From assembly GCA_030734395.1 (NCBI GenBank), contig JAUZTG010000041.1:1116001-1180000 (forward strand): a stretch of DNA of 64,000 bases. Reading direction: 5' to 3'. Positions 1 through 10,505 of this stretch are shown here, piece by piece. Under the pieces are notes generated by a model. The model was given only the letters and a program-made list of their open reading frames with translations, made no database searches and had not been told where the DNA came from. The stretch comes from Sarocladium kiliense. Its lineage: Eukaryota; Ascomycota; Sordariomycetes; Hypocreales; Sarocladiaceae. Positions within the stretch are counted from its first letter, which is position 1. Every line of letters begins with the position of its first letter. The position numbers and the translations under genes are program-made.

Positions 1-2
1 GT

Positions 3-1088
3 CGCTTCTATCTCGCTCTGGACGACATCCCCACCGATGCTTTCCATTGCGACGCAGATGAAGAGAAATGGCACTTCACAGATGACTGGCTTCCTCTGGC
101 ATCTGCGCAGACCTTCTACCTCAACCGTTTGCAAAAGGAGTTCGTCGAAGCGAACGGCCTCGAAGATCTTGAGACCGTACCAACGAGCTACATCGGTAGC
201 CGTCCTGACCCCTACAAGGAGCGATTCGGGTCCAGCTTGGACAAGAAGGTTCGAATCCAATGGACTGGAGAGGACACCATGTCTCCCAACATCACCAGCG
301 AGAGCGCCATGCGAGCCAGCAAGACCTATGTCACTGACAACCTCTTTGTATGGGACAACTTCCCGGTCAACGACATGGCATTTTATCGCCTGTTCCTGAA
401 CCCGCTTACTGAGCGCGCTCCTGATCTATACAAGCACCTACTTGGTTTCACCTCAAACCCGATGCAGCAGCCTTACGCTTCGATGCTCGCGCTGATCAAC
501 TACGGTGACTATACTTGGAATGGGCCCGAGTATGATGCCGCAAAGTCCATGACCGCCGCCATTGAGGAGCTCGCTGGCCCTAAGAAAGACGTTCGAGAAG
601 CCCTGGTCGCTTTCGTCGACTTGAATCAACACTGGCCATACCGTCAGCCAGAGATCTTCGCTCCGGCGTTGAGCAAAGACGTCAAGGCATTCTGGGAAGC
701 CCGCAGCTCCAAATCCTGGCTCACCCCGCAAAGCGGCACCCGTGCTCTCCGCAACCGTCTGAAGTTACTGTCAAAGCTGCCAGACACACTGTCTCGCATG
801 GAGGAGAAGAAGTTCGCCCTGGACGTGAAGCCCTGGTCAGACGCTGCTATGCAGTGGGCAGAGGCTTGCGAGGAATTGATCTCGATGCTGGAATTGCTGG
901 ACAAGGGGAAGAAGGAGCAGGCAGGCGAGAAGCTGAAGAAAGCTGAGGAGTGGATTGAGAAGACGAAGGAGAAGACGATTGATACTCTAGACAGGGAGGG
1001 GAACCCCGATGCCTTCGCTCCGAAGATTGGAGATGGTGTCTTTGAAGAATTTCTGAAGGATGCCACCGCTATTTATGAGGGCAAATAG
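3..1088 (+). CDS. GH84 beta-N-acetylglucosaminidase (O-GlcNAcase-like), C-terminal part, 5' end outside window
   Basis: The reading frame is open from base 3 with no start codon, so the 5' end lies left of the window. The first visible residues read FYLALDDIP. The Asp-Asp pair (codons at 21-26) matches the catalytic pair of GH84 enzymes, which remove N-acetylglucosamine by substrate-assisted catalysis. Further family signatures follow: YIGSRPDPYKE, IQWTGEDTMS, LFVWDNFPVND, LNPLTERAPDLY and NYGDYTWNGPEYD. The last third (about residues 270-340 of the visible part) is a Lys/Glu-rich helical region, probably a coiled coil. The visible 361 residues hold the second half of the catalytic barrel and the C-terminal helical region. 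Whether the protein is secreted cannot be seen because the N-terminus is missing. The family call is firm; the substrate (chitin fragments, bacterial wall sugars or O-GlcNAc) is not known. Confidence 0.88.
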   Translation, partial: RFYLALDDIPTDAFHCDADEEKWHFTDDWLPLASAQTFYLNRLQKEFVEANGLEDLETVPTSYIGSRPDPYKERFGSSLDKKVRIQWTGEDTMSPNITSESAMRASKTYVTDNLFVWDNFPVNDMAFYRLFLNPLTERAPDLYKHLLGFTSNPMQQPYASMLALINYGDYTWNGPEYDAAKSMTAAIEELAGPKKDVREALVAFVDLNQHWPYRQPEIFAPALSKDVKAFWEARSSKSWLTPQSGTRALRNRLKLLSKLPDTLSRMEEKKFALDVKPWSDAAMQWAEACEELISMLELLDKGKKEQAGEKLKKAEEWIEKTKEKTIDTLDREGNPDAFAPKIGDGVFEEFLKDATAIYEGK

Positions 1089-1609
1089 ACGTCGAGGCGT
1101 TGTGTCATAGCCAGACGCATTACCGTCAAGGCACACTGTTTCATCAGCAGATGCCTTGCTCAGATGCGGCTCAAGCGTTCTTGGAGGTTTCTTACCTTTA
1201 GTATAAATGATCCATGATCCATGAGAGATGAACAGCATCATACACATCCAATGTGCCTGCGTTCAGCTCATCGCCAGTCAGCATGTAAAAGCAGTTGAGC
1301 TACGCCGTGCGAGGATTCGACTACTCAGTGTTCCAGGTTGCAAAGAAACATTCCGTTCAATTACCATGCAGTACGTGACAAGACAAATCTATGCGGTCAT
1401 TTTCCATCCTGACATTACGGAGCCTGCCCCGCCCGACACCATTTTCTCCGTACAATTCCTCTGGCATTGTCCTTTCGCCCACGAACTCCAGAGATCGCGG
1501 GTTCGTGGTCTTACCTTACGATCCCTGTAGATAAAGGTACCGAATTACAGCATCTCCGACAGGTGCCTCAACAGCGATCCAGGGCAAGAGATCATCAAGC
1601 AATAACCTC
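1089..1609. other. Convergent spacer between GH84 and sphingolipid methyltransferase
   Basis: 521 bp between two stop codons that face each other. It should hold both 3' untranslated regions. The open frames inside it are short, without family signatures, and I see no RNA gene or repeat. Confidence 0.6.
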
Positions 1610-3335
1610 TTAGTTAGGCAGAACGGCCTTGCCAGCGGCCTTGGCAGCAGCCAGAGCACCAGTGAGACCGAACTGGCTCTGCCAGCCATCGAGACGGTGG
1701 GTGGCGTTAAGGTTCTTGACGACCATCATCTGGAAGCAGGTGGCGCTACCCTGGCGGGAAGCGATGACGGACCAAGCAAGGAAGAGCTCCCAGATCTATT
1801 GACATGTGAGCTTGCGTTATACTTTCGTGTGCGAATCCATTGTGTGCAACTTACTCTGTACCAGCGCTGGCCGTACTTAGCGGTGATGGCATCCTTGTTG
1901 CCGAGCCAGTTACGGTACCACCTCCAAAGAGTTGCAGAGTAGTGAACACCGACGGTATCGACGCTGCAAAAAGTTAGCGACTCAATCATATCTTTAGGGG
2001 AAGCGTAGCATACCTCTTGATTTCGAATCCAGCACGCTCCAGAGACCGAATGTAGTTCCACAGAGGAGTAGAGGCATCAGCGCCACGGAAGATCCACTTG
2101 TTCAGGTAGATGCCCCAGATGAAGTCCTCGTATTGCCAGGCCTGGCGGAGACCAGAGAGCTGGACGTACATAGCACCGTCGTCCTCGAGCATGTCGTAGC
2201 ACTGGCGGAAGAATGTTGTGAGCTTCTTGACACCAACGTGCTCACCCATCTCGAGCTGGGAGATCTTGTTGAACTTCTGCTTGGGAATGTCACGGTAGTC
2301 CATGCAGAGAATGTTGCTCTGCTCCTCGGTGATGCCGGCGGAGCGGAGAGCATCGGTAGCGTAGGCAGCACCCTTCTCGGCGATAGTAACACCGGTAACC
2401 TTGGCACCGTAGTTGAGGGAAGCGAACTTGGCCAGAGTACCCCAGCCGCAGCCAATGTCAAGCATGGTCTCGCCCTCCTTGAGCTGAAGCTTCTCGCAAA
2501 CGACGGCCATCTTGTTGTCCTGCAGCTCCTCGAGGGTCTCCTCACGGGTCGGGTCGGAGATAATACCGGAAGTGTAGATCATACGCGGGCCGAGGAACCA
2601 GGCGTAGTGGTCGTTACCGTTGTCGTAGTTGGGGCGGATTTGGTCCATGTCCTGCTCACGGCTGTGCATCAGGACGTCACGGGCGAAGGTTCCCCAGAGG
2701 AACTTCATGAAGGACCAGGTGAGGGCGAAGGTTCCCCAGTCATGGCGGTACTCGAGGATATCAAGAACATCACCGTTGAAGTCGACATCACCGTTGATGT
2801 ACATGTCAGAGAAGTCCTGGAGAGGGACCTTGTTGCGACCAGAGTACTTGCGCTTGAGTTCCTCGGTCTTGAAGGTGACGTAGGACTCAATTGGGCGGCC
2901 TGGAAGCTTCGTCTTGTCATCAATGCGAGGGCTCATGTGAGACGTGAAAGTCCAGTAAGCTACGATGGTCGGGACAAGGAAGACAAATCCAAGGAAGACC
3001 TTGGTCTTCCAGCCACCACCGATGGTGCGGCCAACGAACCAAGGCACAATGGTGAGAAGGCCGAGGAGGACATAGTTGTTGAAGCTCAGGTAGCCCGGGC
3101 CTTCAGCAGGGAGAGGAGCATTCTTGATGGCAGGGTACTAGAGTGAGAGTCAGCTTTTGGATCGATTCGTCATGAGATCAGGTCAAGGTGAAGGAGGGGC
3201 TGGGCGGTGAAGGGAATTTCGGGAGCTCACGTCTGTAGTGGGAACACCACAGTCCTCCTTCTCAAACAGAGACGGCTCTGCCGGAGGCGTCTTGATGAAG
3301 GTGATGTCCCTCGCGAGGTCGGCTTTGACAACCAT
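1610..3335 (-). CDS. Sphingolipid C9-methyltransferase
   Basis: Adds the C9 methyl branch to the sphingoid base of fungal glucosylceramides, using S-adenosylmethionine; it acts at the ER membrane. Four exons on the minus strand: 3335-3231, 3137-2014, 1963-1855 and 1795-1610, giving 507 residues, in step with the family's usual length of about 500. Two hydrophobic segments lie near residues 50-92. The methyltransferase fold belongs to the cyclopropane-fatty-acid-synthase group: the SAM-binding motif LDIGCGWG is near residue 263, followed by GVTIAEKG and QLEMGEHVG. The C-terminal exons read VGVHYSATLWRWYRNW and end in AAAKAAGKAVLPN, typical of fungal orthologues. The ATG at 3335 is chosen because it gives the conserved MVVKADLARDITFIKTPP start. 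All introns have GT..AG borders and preserve the frame. Confidence 0.95.
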
Positions 3336-4177
3336 TGTAGCCGACAGAAGGGATTGAAGGCTGGGGATGAGGGTTTTGGGAAGTGTGTGAGCTGGCAGCA
3401 AGTCTCGATAGACGTCGTGGGGGCCCGGTGTGAGGTAGAGCTGGTGGACGAAACTAGCGCCAGGGGTCCAGATTCTGCCAGGGGGCAGCTCCCGATGGAG
3501 CAGTCGGTGAGGCGATAGATAGTGGATGCTATGGGCTGTTGTTGGGGCGTTGCCGAGGTGTTCAGATGCAGGAATCCATCAATTGTGGTACGAAATGGGT
3601 ATAGAATTGATTTTGGGGCCTCTATGTGAACCAGTGTGTACAAAAAATACAGAAGGAGTTACAGGACGTAACGCAACACCTGTGCGTGTGTGTGTGCGTA
3701 TGTGCATGATGCAGGTCCAGCACTGGCCAGCTCAGCTAATGGCATGTGCTAGGCGTGCGTGGAGGTGTGGAGGGACCAATGCCAGTCACGTGAGGTTTCT
3801 TCTTCCTCCCCCTCCCCTTCCTGCTACTCTCCAGATCGACGTTATGAAGAGCCATTGATGCCGGGAGACTCTACCGTTGTGCTTCCAGCTGGCTCAATGC
3901 GTCTGCCCACGAAAGTTGAGCTGACCTCGCTTGCGCATCCTCTGGATGTGGCCTCTCTCATGGCGATAACGCTGGGTATAGCACACGATCAACAACCATA
4001 CCGTTGACCCAGTGCCCTGCCTTTCGTAGTTGGGCAGCGGACTCCGCGGACTCCGGCTGGTGGACTGCCTCTGCACGAGTCTGTTCACGGCTGTGAAGGG
4101 TATATGGCAGCAAGGACCAGGTGCATGGTCACCCGGGATGGAGATCCATCGATAAGGAACAGCCAGACTCTCGCCCA
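3336..4177. other. Promoter region of the sphingolipid methyltransferase, with a GT-rich tract
   Basis: 842 bp between the methyltransferase start and the stop of the GT32 gene, both on the minus strand. A short TG-rich simple tract lies at about 3681-3706. Open frames here have no family signature. No clear TATA box was identified. Confidence 0.5.
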
Positions 4178-5464
4178 CTACTCGTCTCCGCCGTCGTCGT
4201 CTTCCTGATCATCATCCTCTTCGGGCGTATCGTTGTCTGCCGTCTTCTTCTCGTCCTCCTCCTTTTTGTCATCCTCCTCCTTCTCGTCTTCCTTCTTATC
4301 GTCCCCTTCTTCCTTGTTCTCCGGCTTCTTCTTCTGGTCATCACCCATCTGGTCCCCTTTCGTCCAGTGGCCCCAGAACAGATGCTGGACAAGCGCATTA
4401 TGGGGGATAGACCCATCCTTTGTGCTGCCGGAGTGCGACTGGCCCATGCCAAAGGCATCGATTGGAAGGAGCAACATATCCCCGATCACGATGTTCTCCT
4501 TCATGGGTGAGAAGGCTTTCGTGTCATTGAATAAGGGGTCGACCTTCTGAATTTCCTCAAGGATCATATCCGTAAAGGCAATTGGGCCGGTGGTGTTCAC
4601 CACATCAGTGTGCTTGTTGGGTCGAAGGTCGGAAACAGCTACACCGTGTGCCCTGGCCAGTTCTTCGACACCTTCCACAGCTCGGTCAATCAGTTTTCGG
4701 AAAACCGGGTGCCCTGGTGCTCCTGCAAAAGTCCACTGCCCAAACTGCACATCGTGTGACATTCCTACCCACTTCGGACCGTTCAGTCTGTCGAATTCAA
4801 TGCCTGCGATGAGGCGAATGCGATCCCTCAGATAAGGAGGCACCCATTTGCTAACGGGCTTGATTGCGACTGTATCGATGTCGGAGTACACACCGCCCTC
4901 GACGTTGAGGACGAGATATCGGAGAAGATCGGACTTCATGCCCGTATTCCACAGGGCCTCGTACACATCGATGACCCTCGGCTCGGAGGCGTAATGTGTA
5001 TGCACGAACTCATCGCTTTTCTGTTTCCCCAGGAGAGTACTATGGGCATCCAGGTCAGTTCAGTGCCAAATAGCCAATGCGCAAGAAGGTGTGACAGTTG
5101 ACGGATGCTGCGGACTGTCTTACTATTGGTAGTTGATGTTCTTCGCGAGCCACGACTTCGTTTCGCGCAAATCTTCCGGGTCGCAATCTTCATCCTTAAA
5201 GATAATCTGCCAGATCTTCTCCGGGATCAGGCTTTTCCCAGGATCAATTATGACGGAAGGAGCGTTCTTGCTTGATCCGAAAAATGGCCCTTCATCGTAC
5301 ACCACCATAAGGTTGAAGTAGGTCCATATCGCCGAGGAAACGAGGAAAGCCGCCAACACCAGGCCAAAGATTCGAAACCGGCGCTGCTTAGTGGGTTGGA
5401 ATAGCCATGACTGCATTACAGAGTCTGCTTTGTCGCGCAGCGAGCGCACGTTGTATGACTCCAT
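4178..5464 (-). CDS. GT32 (OCH1-type) mannosyltransferase with acidic/lysine-rich tail
   Basis: Probable Golgi alpha-1,6-mannosyltransferase of the OCH1 group, which extends N-glycans or glycolipids from GDP-mannose. Two exons: 5464-5124 and 5039-4178 (400 residues). Residues about 27-50 form one membrane segment after a short cytoplasmic, basic N-terminus: a type II topology. The GT32 signature appears as FVHTHYA, LLRYLVLNVEGG and the metal-binding DXD motif YSDIDT near residue 167, followed later by a GPIAFTD segment. From about residue 340 to the end the protein is almost only Asp, Glu and Lys. This is not usual for the family and probably extends into the Golgi lumen. The ATG at 5464 is the first that puts the membrane segment near the N-terminus; a TTG-started extension upstream has no support. 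Whether it is OCH1 itself or a paralogue cannot be decided here. Confidence 0.88.
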
Positions 5465-8400
5465 CGCAGCCAGGCTCGCCCAAACTCTGAATATCGCCAA
5501 GGGGAGCTTGCGTCAAGACGGGGTGGGCTCCCAACGTTCCATTATATGTATGCACCTTGGAGGCGGCCACCTCTCCTTAAACTCCCCGAGAAATGGAGGC
5601 TTTCCTAGGAAAGCTGACTGGCTAGCTGAAGGTGGGTGGATGCATGCCTTACAGACCTAGCTTGGCCTCGTTTCCTTCCCGGCTGTGCTAATTTTGCGGG
5701 AGTCGTCGCCGAAGGGGTCGAGACAAGAGCCGCTTTCGGACGGCATGCATCCCCTCCATTTCACACGCTCTGCATTTCTAACACAATTGTGATTCGCCTA
5801 CGGAGTACAAGAGACCGCGTATCTTTGGGCCAACAACACTGGAAAATGAAATGGGCCGCCACATCGTTGAGTCCGCGCCGCCCGATAAGGACTGGTGCCC
5901 AGCACGTGGGCTTATTCACGACTATGAGACGATAGAGGGAGGACTAGGAGCCTGGACGCGTCTGCATGGGCTGGGAGTGCGTGTCACGCAACGAATCTGG
6001 GCATTGCTGACGAGGATCATGCGCTTCGAGGCCTTCCTGCCGCGACTCTGGGAAGTCCACGTCAGATTGGGTGGGCTTAGATCCCATTAGGGACGCCGGC
6101 GCAACTTTGCGACTTGGATGGCAAAGTTTAAGTGCAGATTCGCCATGCTGGAAACCCCCCCGCTTATCTTCCACGGCCAAGGCATGTCACCACGCATTCC
6201 ACACGTTTGGTTCGGGTTCTACCGAAACGTCACGAAGTCCAAAACGAGCAAGGGATCTGGGTGGCGGCGATTCAGAAGTCATCGTTGCATCACTCAACTT
6301 CTATCCAGTGCCTCTAGCCAGTGCCTCGTCACTTGACTCTCGCCCCAACCTGAAGAGTTCAGAATGAGCATCCACTTTCCCGCCTCGACTTTGATTGCTC
6401 GACATGACAGAAAACCCTTGTCGTTTGCCGATCTTGATCCCGCGCTACTGGCTGATGGTTTGAAACATGGAGCAAGAAGGGGAGATAGTCACTCGCCCGT
6501 ATCCGAGCTGTAATTAGGCTAGTACTTTTTGGCGCAATGGACCCTGGTCGCGGGTGGTAAGTGTATCGGGCGTGCTTACGAGCGGCCCATAGCGTCAGGG
6601 TTTCATACCTATTTCTGGTCTCCTGTCTGCATGCACATGCGCCGTCATCCTCGAAGGATCAGAGGAATGATGTGTGTCTGCGTCAGAGGCCGCCACTTGA
6701 CGGCAGACTCATCCTTCGAGGATAAGGAACTTATATTGTCGAGCTTTGCCCGTGAACCCTTAAGTGTTCATTTAGCCGACGGCAGGGGTTGATGCGTAGC
6801 GAGCATTCCTTGCAGTACGCCAAAAGTAAAATCACTAAGAATGCGATACAACTGAATAGATGTCACGAGCCGAGTTTGGGGGTTTCAATTGCCCCGCATG
6901 ATGCTCCTGGGCTATAAATATTTATTTGAGATTCGACCCTTGCTCACGTTATGTGAATATCACTGGCTGAGGTGACTGTGTATCTGGTGCTGAAAGGCAG
7001 CGCAGGATCCAAACTATTTGCGTTGCCGAAGACACAAGAAGCATTCAATTGGTGCCATTCACGACAGCGTCGCTGCGATTGGATCACCTTTTCCTCATTG
7101 CATTGTATTGAAGTGATACCGCTTTCTTGTCAGCGTCCACCCGCACCCCACGTTCCATCTGCCGCTTATCATCCGCAATTTGGGGGTTGACGCTCCGGGG
7201 AAATGATATACTCACAAGCATGATGGCCGTAACTGCTGTGTCGGTAATTGCTTGTATCCGGGCGATCTGTCGATACCCAAAGCTGGCGGCGTCGCGAATG
7301 GCTTCACTAGAAGAATACTCCATAGCTACCACAACGCAGGCAAAGATCATGTCAATCTTGGCTTGGGCCCTGGCTGCAATGCGATTTCCCAATGTTGCCT
7401 GGAAACTGGTCGTTCCAAGTGACACCGGCAAGATTGGTGACGTTCATGTGGGTATGCGATTGTTGCTATTATTGCAGCTCGAGGATGGTGACAATCTTGC
7501 CAACAGCCCAACTAACGCACATCGTGGCTTTGAAGAGGTCTGGTAGAAAGGCAACATCCTGCTATTTGGCCACAGCCTGACAAAGAAAGCAGCTGTAGAG
7601 AACGTAACCGGACCGATGCTGTCAAGGACTTGAGCTGTGACAATGGTAGCTTGCTTGGCGGTATCAGTACCAGCGTCATCTCAAAGGTGCATCACGAATT
7701 TTTGCTCAAGAACAGCGAGGACGGCGCCAGCCCAGCTTCACAACGTTGACCTCTCCATCGCTCGCATGAGGGGCCCGCGATCGCCGTACCAAGCTGAATG
7801 GTAACGCGGCTGGCATCATTACATGATGTTAATAGGTGTCTGTTCAAGAGAGTCATCCTTAAGAAATGAAGGGAGTTCACTTGATCATGGCCGCTCCAGC
7901 TGGACTGTGATCACCAGCACCCAGCAGGTAGCCAAAGAAGGAGGTCTATAATATGGCATGATTGACCCTTTCAACGAAAGAGAGGCAAACAGAGCCGTGA
8001 TGAAGGTCTGACGAACATCACTGAGCGAAATGGAATGGTAACGAACATAGGATGCATCCCAGAAAGACGATGCATTGAGAACCAGAGAGCCCCGTGATCA
8101 TCATGGTGAGTGCCGCTACAGCCATGAAGGCATACCATATGGCATGGTCCCTGTGCCATTTACATGTCTCCTGGGTGATTCGGCCGATGGTTGTACCACA
8201 GCCAACGCATCTACCGTAGTAGACCAAATAGCTCTGTAAACCAATTTCTTCGTATCTGCGATGAAGAGCTACTGCGCCACTATAAAGTTAGCATTAGCAG
8301 TGCCTCGAAGACCTTCATGTGACACCGGGTTCGGGTGTTAATTCGGCGTTGGCAGGTCATGGTTCAAGCTGCTACCACGCCTTTCGCATGTTGCCAACAA

Positions 8401-9374
8401 ACACCGAGGCCATTTAGTCAAGGGCTCCTGGCCCTTGCGAGTCCTTAGCAATGTATTCAGCGATCATGGCCCCCTTTCAAATACCCAACATTACGTTCTC
8501 TTGAACACCCCATGCCTGTTCGGGGGAGCATTCGCCCTGCTGCAAGTGCAGGGTAGGTATGCCGAGAGCTAGGCTTGGCCAGACTGTAAGGTTAATCTAC
8601 AACTATGCTTCAGAGAACTTGCCGCTGTCCAATGATGCTTGGATAATAGCGCATGACTCGTGGTGTTGAAACCAATTACTTCCTTTGACTGGTGATCTGC
8701 GCTGCTTGTCAGAATAAGACCGGAGGATCCTCGTATAACAGGTGCGTGGGTGGGTTTTGCAGGGCTGTGCAAATAGGGGGATTCGCAAATGCGGCACAAT
8801 CGGCTGTTTCCCAATAATTAGGGCATTTATGAGTGCCGACTAACATAGGTTAAGGTATGGCCGGGTTGAGGAAGACATGTCCGCAACTCAGCGATGCTGC
8901 TCTGCTCTCAGAGCATCATTGATCATGGGATGAAACATACGTCAACTCGAGTGTATCTCGATCGCGACTTGGCCGAGACTTGGCGATTCGGTCATAGCTC
9001 TGGAGAGCTATGGTAATTAAGGCAGTGAGGCTCTGAGGCAATGCCTGCCAGGGGACGGAACACGGCAAACAAAGTGGTCCTAGTAGGCAGGCCCCTGGCG
9101 CAGTAAAATGGGCGTCATTAGGCTGCTGCAGATCCTGCATGGAAGCAATCAGGGACAGGAACCGCCCTACCAACGACTCGCTTAGCTGCTGGACAGGCAC
9201 CACTAGATAATGCCACCTTACGCCCGATTGATTACGGCCGATACATGTAGTGCTGATAGATCATCTGTCGGCTCGACACAACACGAAGCGACATGAGGAT
9301 ATCATCGACTTTGAAATAATTCCATTCGACGCTGTCAATCCTTCAATGCCTTGCCGCGGCATCGACTTGGCAAC
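5465..9374. other. 3.9 kb stretch without a confident gene
   Basis: The first few hundred bases are the promoter side of the GT32 gene and the last few hundred that of the GT8 gene. In between I find only short frames. On the minus strand between about 7.1 and 8.28 kb there are hydrophobic fragments with splice-like borders (entered separately). No transposon signature, tRNA or long repeat was seen by eye. Confidence 0.5.
7100..8281 (-). pseudogene. Possible decayed or unrecognised multi-exon membrane-protein gene
   Basis: Low-confidence entry. At 8281 a branch-like CTAAC and TTTATAG acceptor precede a frame reading about 85 residues to 8018. It includes ALHRRYEEIGLQSYLVYYGR and then a hydrophobic helix (AIWYAFMAVAALTMMITG). 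Near 7880 another frame reads YLLGAGDHSPAGAAMIK and runs into a GTGAAC donor-like site. Near 7.2-7.4 kb a helical frame (IFACVVVAMEY, then ITDTAVTAIML) ends at a GTGAGT donor-like site at about 7217. I could not join these into one intact reading frame or name the family. They may be a real multi-exon gene I cannot assemble, a pseudogene, or chance. Confidence 0.22.
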
Positions 9375-10391
9375 ATGGTGCTCAGGACAGCGCCCAGGCG
9401 CTCTAAGCTCCGGTCAATTATCCTTTACCTCATCCTAGCCGCTGGTTTCTGGGCATTCTTTCCCACATGGTCCACGCCACCGCCAGACCCAACCTACGGA
9501 CTGCTTCACGACGCGTCATCCCAGTCGCGCGTCGCCTTTGCGACTTTTCTCAGCGGCGACCCCAAGATTGCCCAGAAGAATGACAATTACTTCCGCGCTG
9601 CTCGGCTCTTGACCTATCAGCTGCTGCATGCGCCAGATACCAAATCCAGTGCCGACATACCGTTCATCATCCTCGTCACCAAGCATGTCCCGCTCTGGAA
9701 GCGTGAGCAGCTCCAGCGTGATGGCGCAACAGTCATTGAGGCAGAGGATGTGCCGTTGACATGGTGGATCAAAACTGGCGTCACAAGATGGAAAGACCAG
9801 TTCACCAAGCTTCGGCTCCTCCAGATGACGGAGTACAGTCGCATCCTCTTTATCGACGCCGACACCCTTTTAACCAAGCCCCTCGACGGCATATTCGACG
9901 AGCCGAACGTTCGCAATCCCTCACAAACCCTTTTCGAAGAGCGCGGGCGCCAGATTCGAGGAGACGAAGCACTGCTTCCCGCCAACTACGTCTTCGCCGC
10001 CCGATCAGATAACCAATTCCTCGGCGCTCGCGGCCACACCTTCCCACCAGGCCACACCGAGATCTTCACAGCAGGCTTCTGGGTCGCCGCCCCCTCGGAA
10101 GAGCTTTACACCTACCTCATGTCCGTCATGTCACACTGGAGGCGTTTCGATCCGCACACAATGGAGCAAAGTTTACTCAACTACGCTTTCAGAAGATCTG
10201 GCGCGATGCCGTGGACGGAGCTGGACCCGAAATGGAGTGCCACATGGCCGAATATGGGCGATGTTGAGGCTGGCGTGGCTTCGCTGCATGAGAAGTTCTG
10301 GAAGACAGGACCTAAGCAGCTGAAGACGCTGTATGCGAGGAAAAGAAAGGAGGCGGAAGACTTCTACGCTGAGCGGGAGAAGAAGAACTAA
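9375..10391 (+). CDS. GT8 family glycosyltransferase, type II membrane protein
   Basis: Single exon, 338 residues. The ATG at 9375 begins a short basic N-terminus (MVLRTAPRRSKLRS) followed by a membrane anchor, ILYLILAAGFWAFFP, at about residues 15-29. The catalytic domain is glycogenin-like: RVAFATFLSGD near its start, WKDQFTKLRLLQMTEYSRIL, and the metal-binding DXD motif FIDADTLL near residue 160. Further on are a GFWVAAPSEE segment and a C-terminal Lys/Glu-rich helix. Fungal members of this group include Golgi N-acetylglucosaminyltransferases of the GNT1 type; the donor sugar and acceptor here are not determined. The gene ends only 113 bp from the stop codon of the GT2 gene on the other strand. 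Confidence 0.87.
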   Translation: MVLRTAPRRSKLRSIILYLILAAGFWAFFPTWSTPPPDPTYGLLHDASSQSRVAFATFLSGDPKIAQKNDNYFRAARLLTYQLLHAPDTKSSADIPFIILVTKHVPLWKREQLQRDGATVIEAEDVPLTWWIKTGVTRWKDQFTKLRLLQMTEYSRILFIDADTLLTKPLDGIFDEPNVRNPSQTLFEERGRQIRGDEALLPANYVFAARSDNQFLGARGHTFPPGHTEIFTAGFWVAAPSEELYTYLMSVMSHWRRFDPHTMEQSLLNYAFRRSGAMPWTELDPKWSATWPNMGDVEAGVASLHEKFWKTGPKQLKTLYARKRKEAEDFYAEREKKN

Positions 10392-10492
10392 TAGAAGTTG
10401 AAAGGGGGGAGGATACTTTACGGCCATGAAAGCATATACATACCCGAGGTAGAGACCATACCTGCAAGTGTTTTAATTCTATATAATGTTAC

Positions 10493-10505
10493 TTTTTTTT
10501 TTTTT
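10493..10505. repeat. Run of 13 T between two convergent glycosyltransferase genes
   Basis: A homopolymer of 13 T on the plus strand; its last base is the final base of the GT2 stop codon (10507-10505, minus strand). Between the two convergent stops it could take part in 3' end formation. Confidence 0.7.

Noticed and set aside
247..262. GGTTCGAATCC-like tRNA T-loop sequence
   Set aside because: Lies inside the GH84 coding region with no other tRNA arms around it.
2133..3146. 337-codon open frame on the plus strand, rich in Leu, Val and Glu
   Set aside because: It is the exact antisense of the sphingolipid methyltransferase exons and has no family signature; its length reflects codon bias of the real gene.
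4129..4458. Arg/Lys/Thr-rich 109-codon frame on the minus strand
   Set aside because: It is the alternative frame of the Asp/Glu/Lys tail of the GT32 protein.
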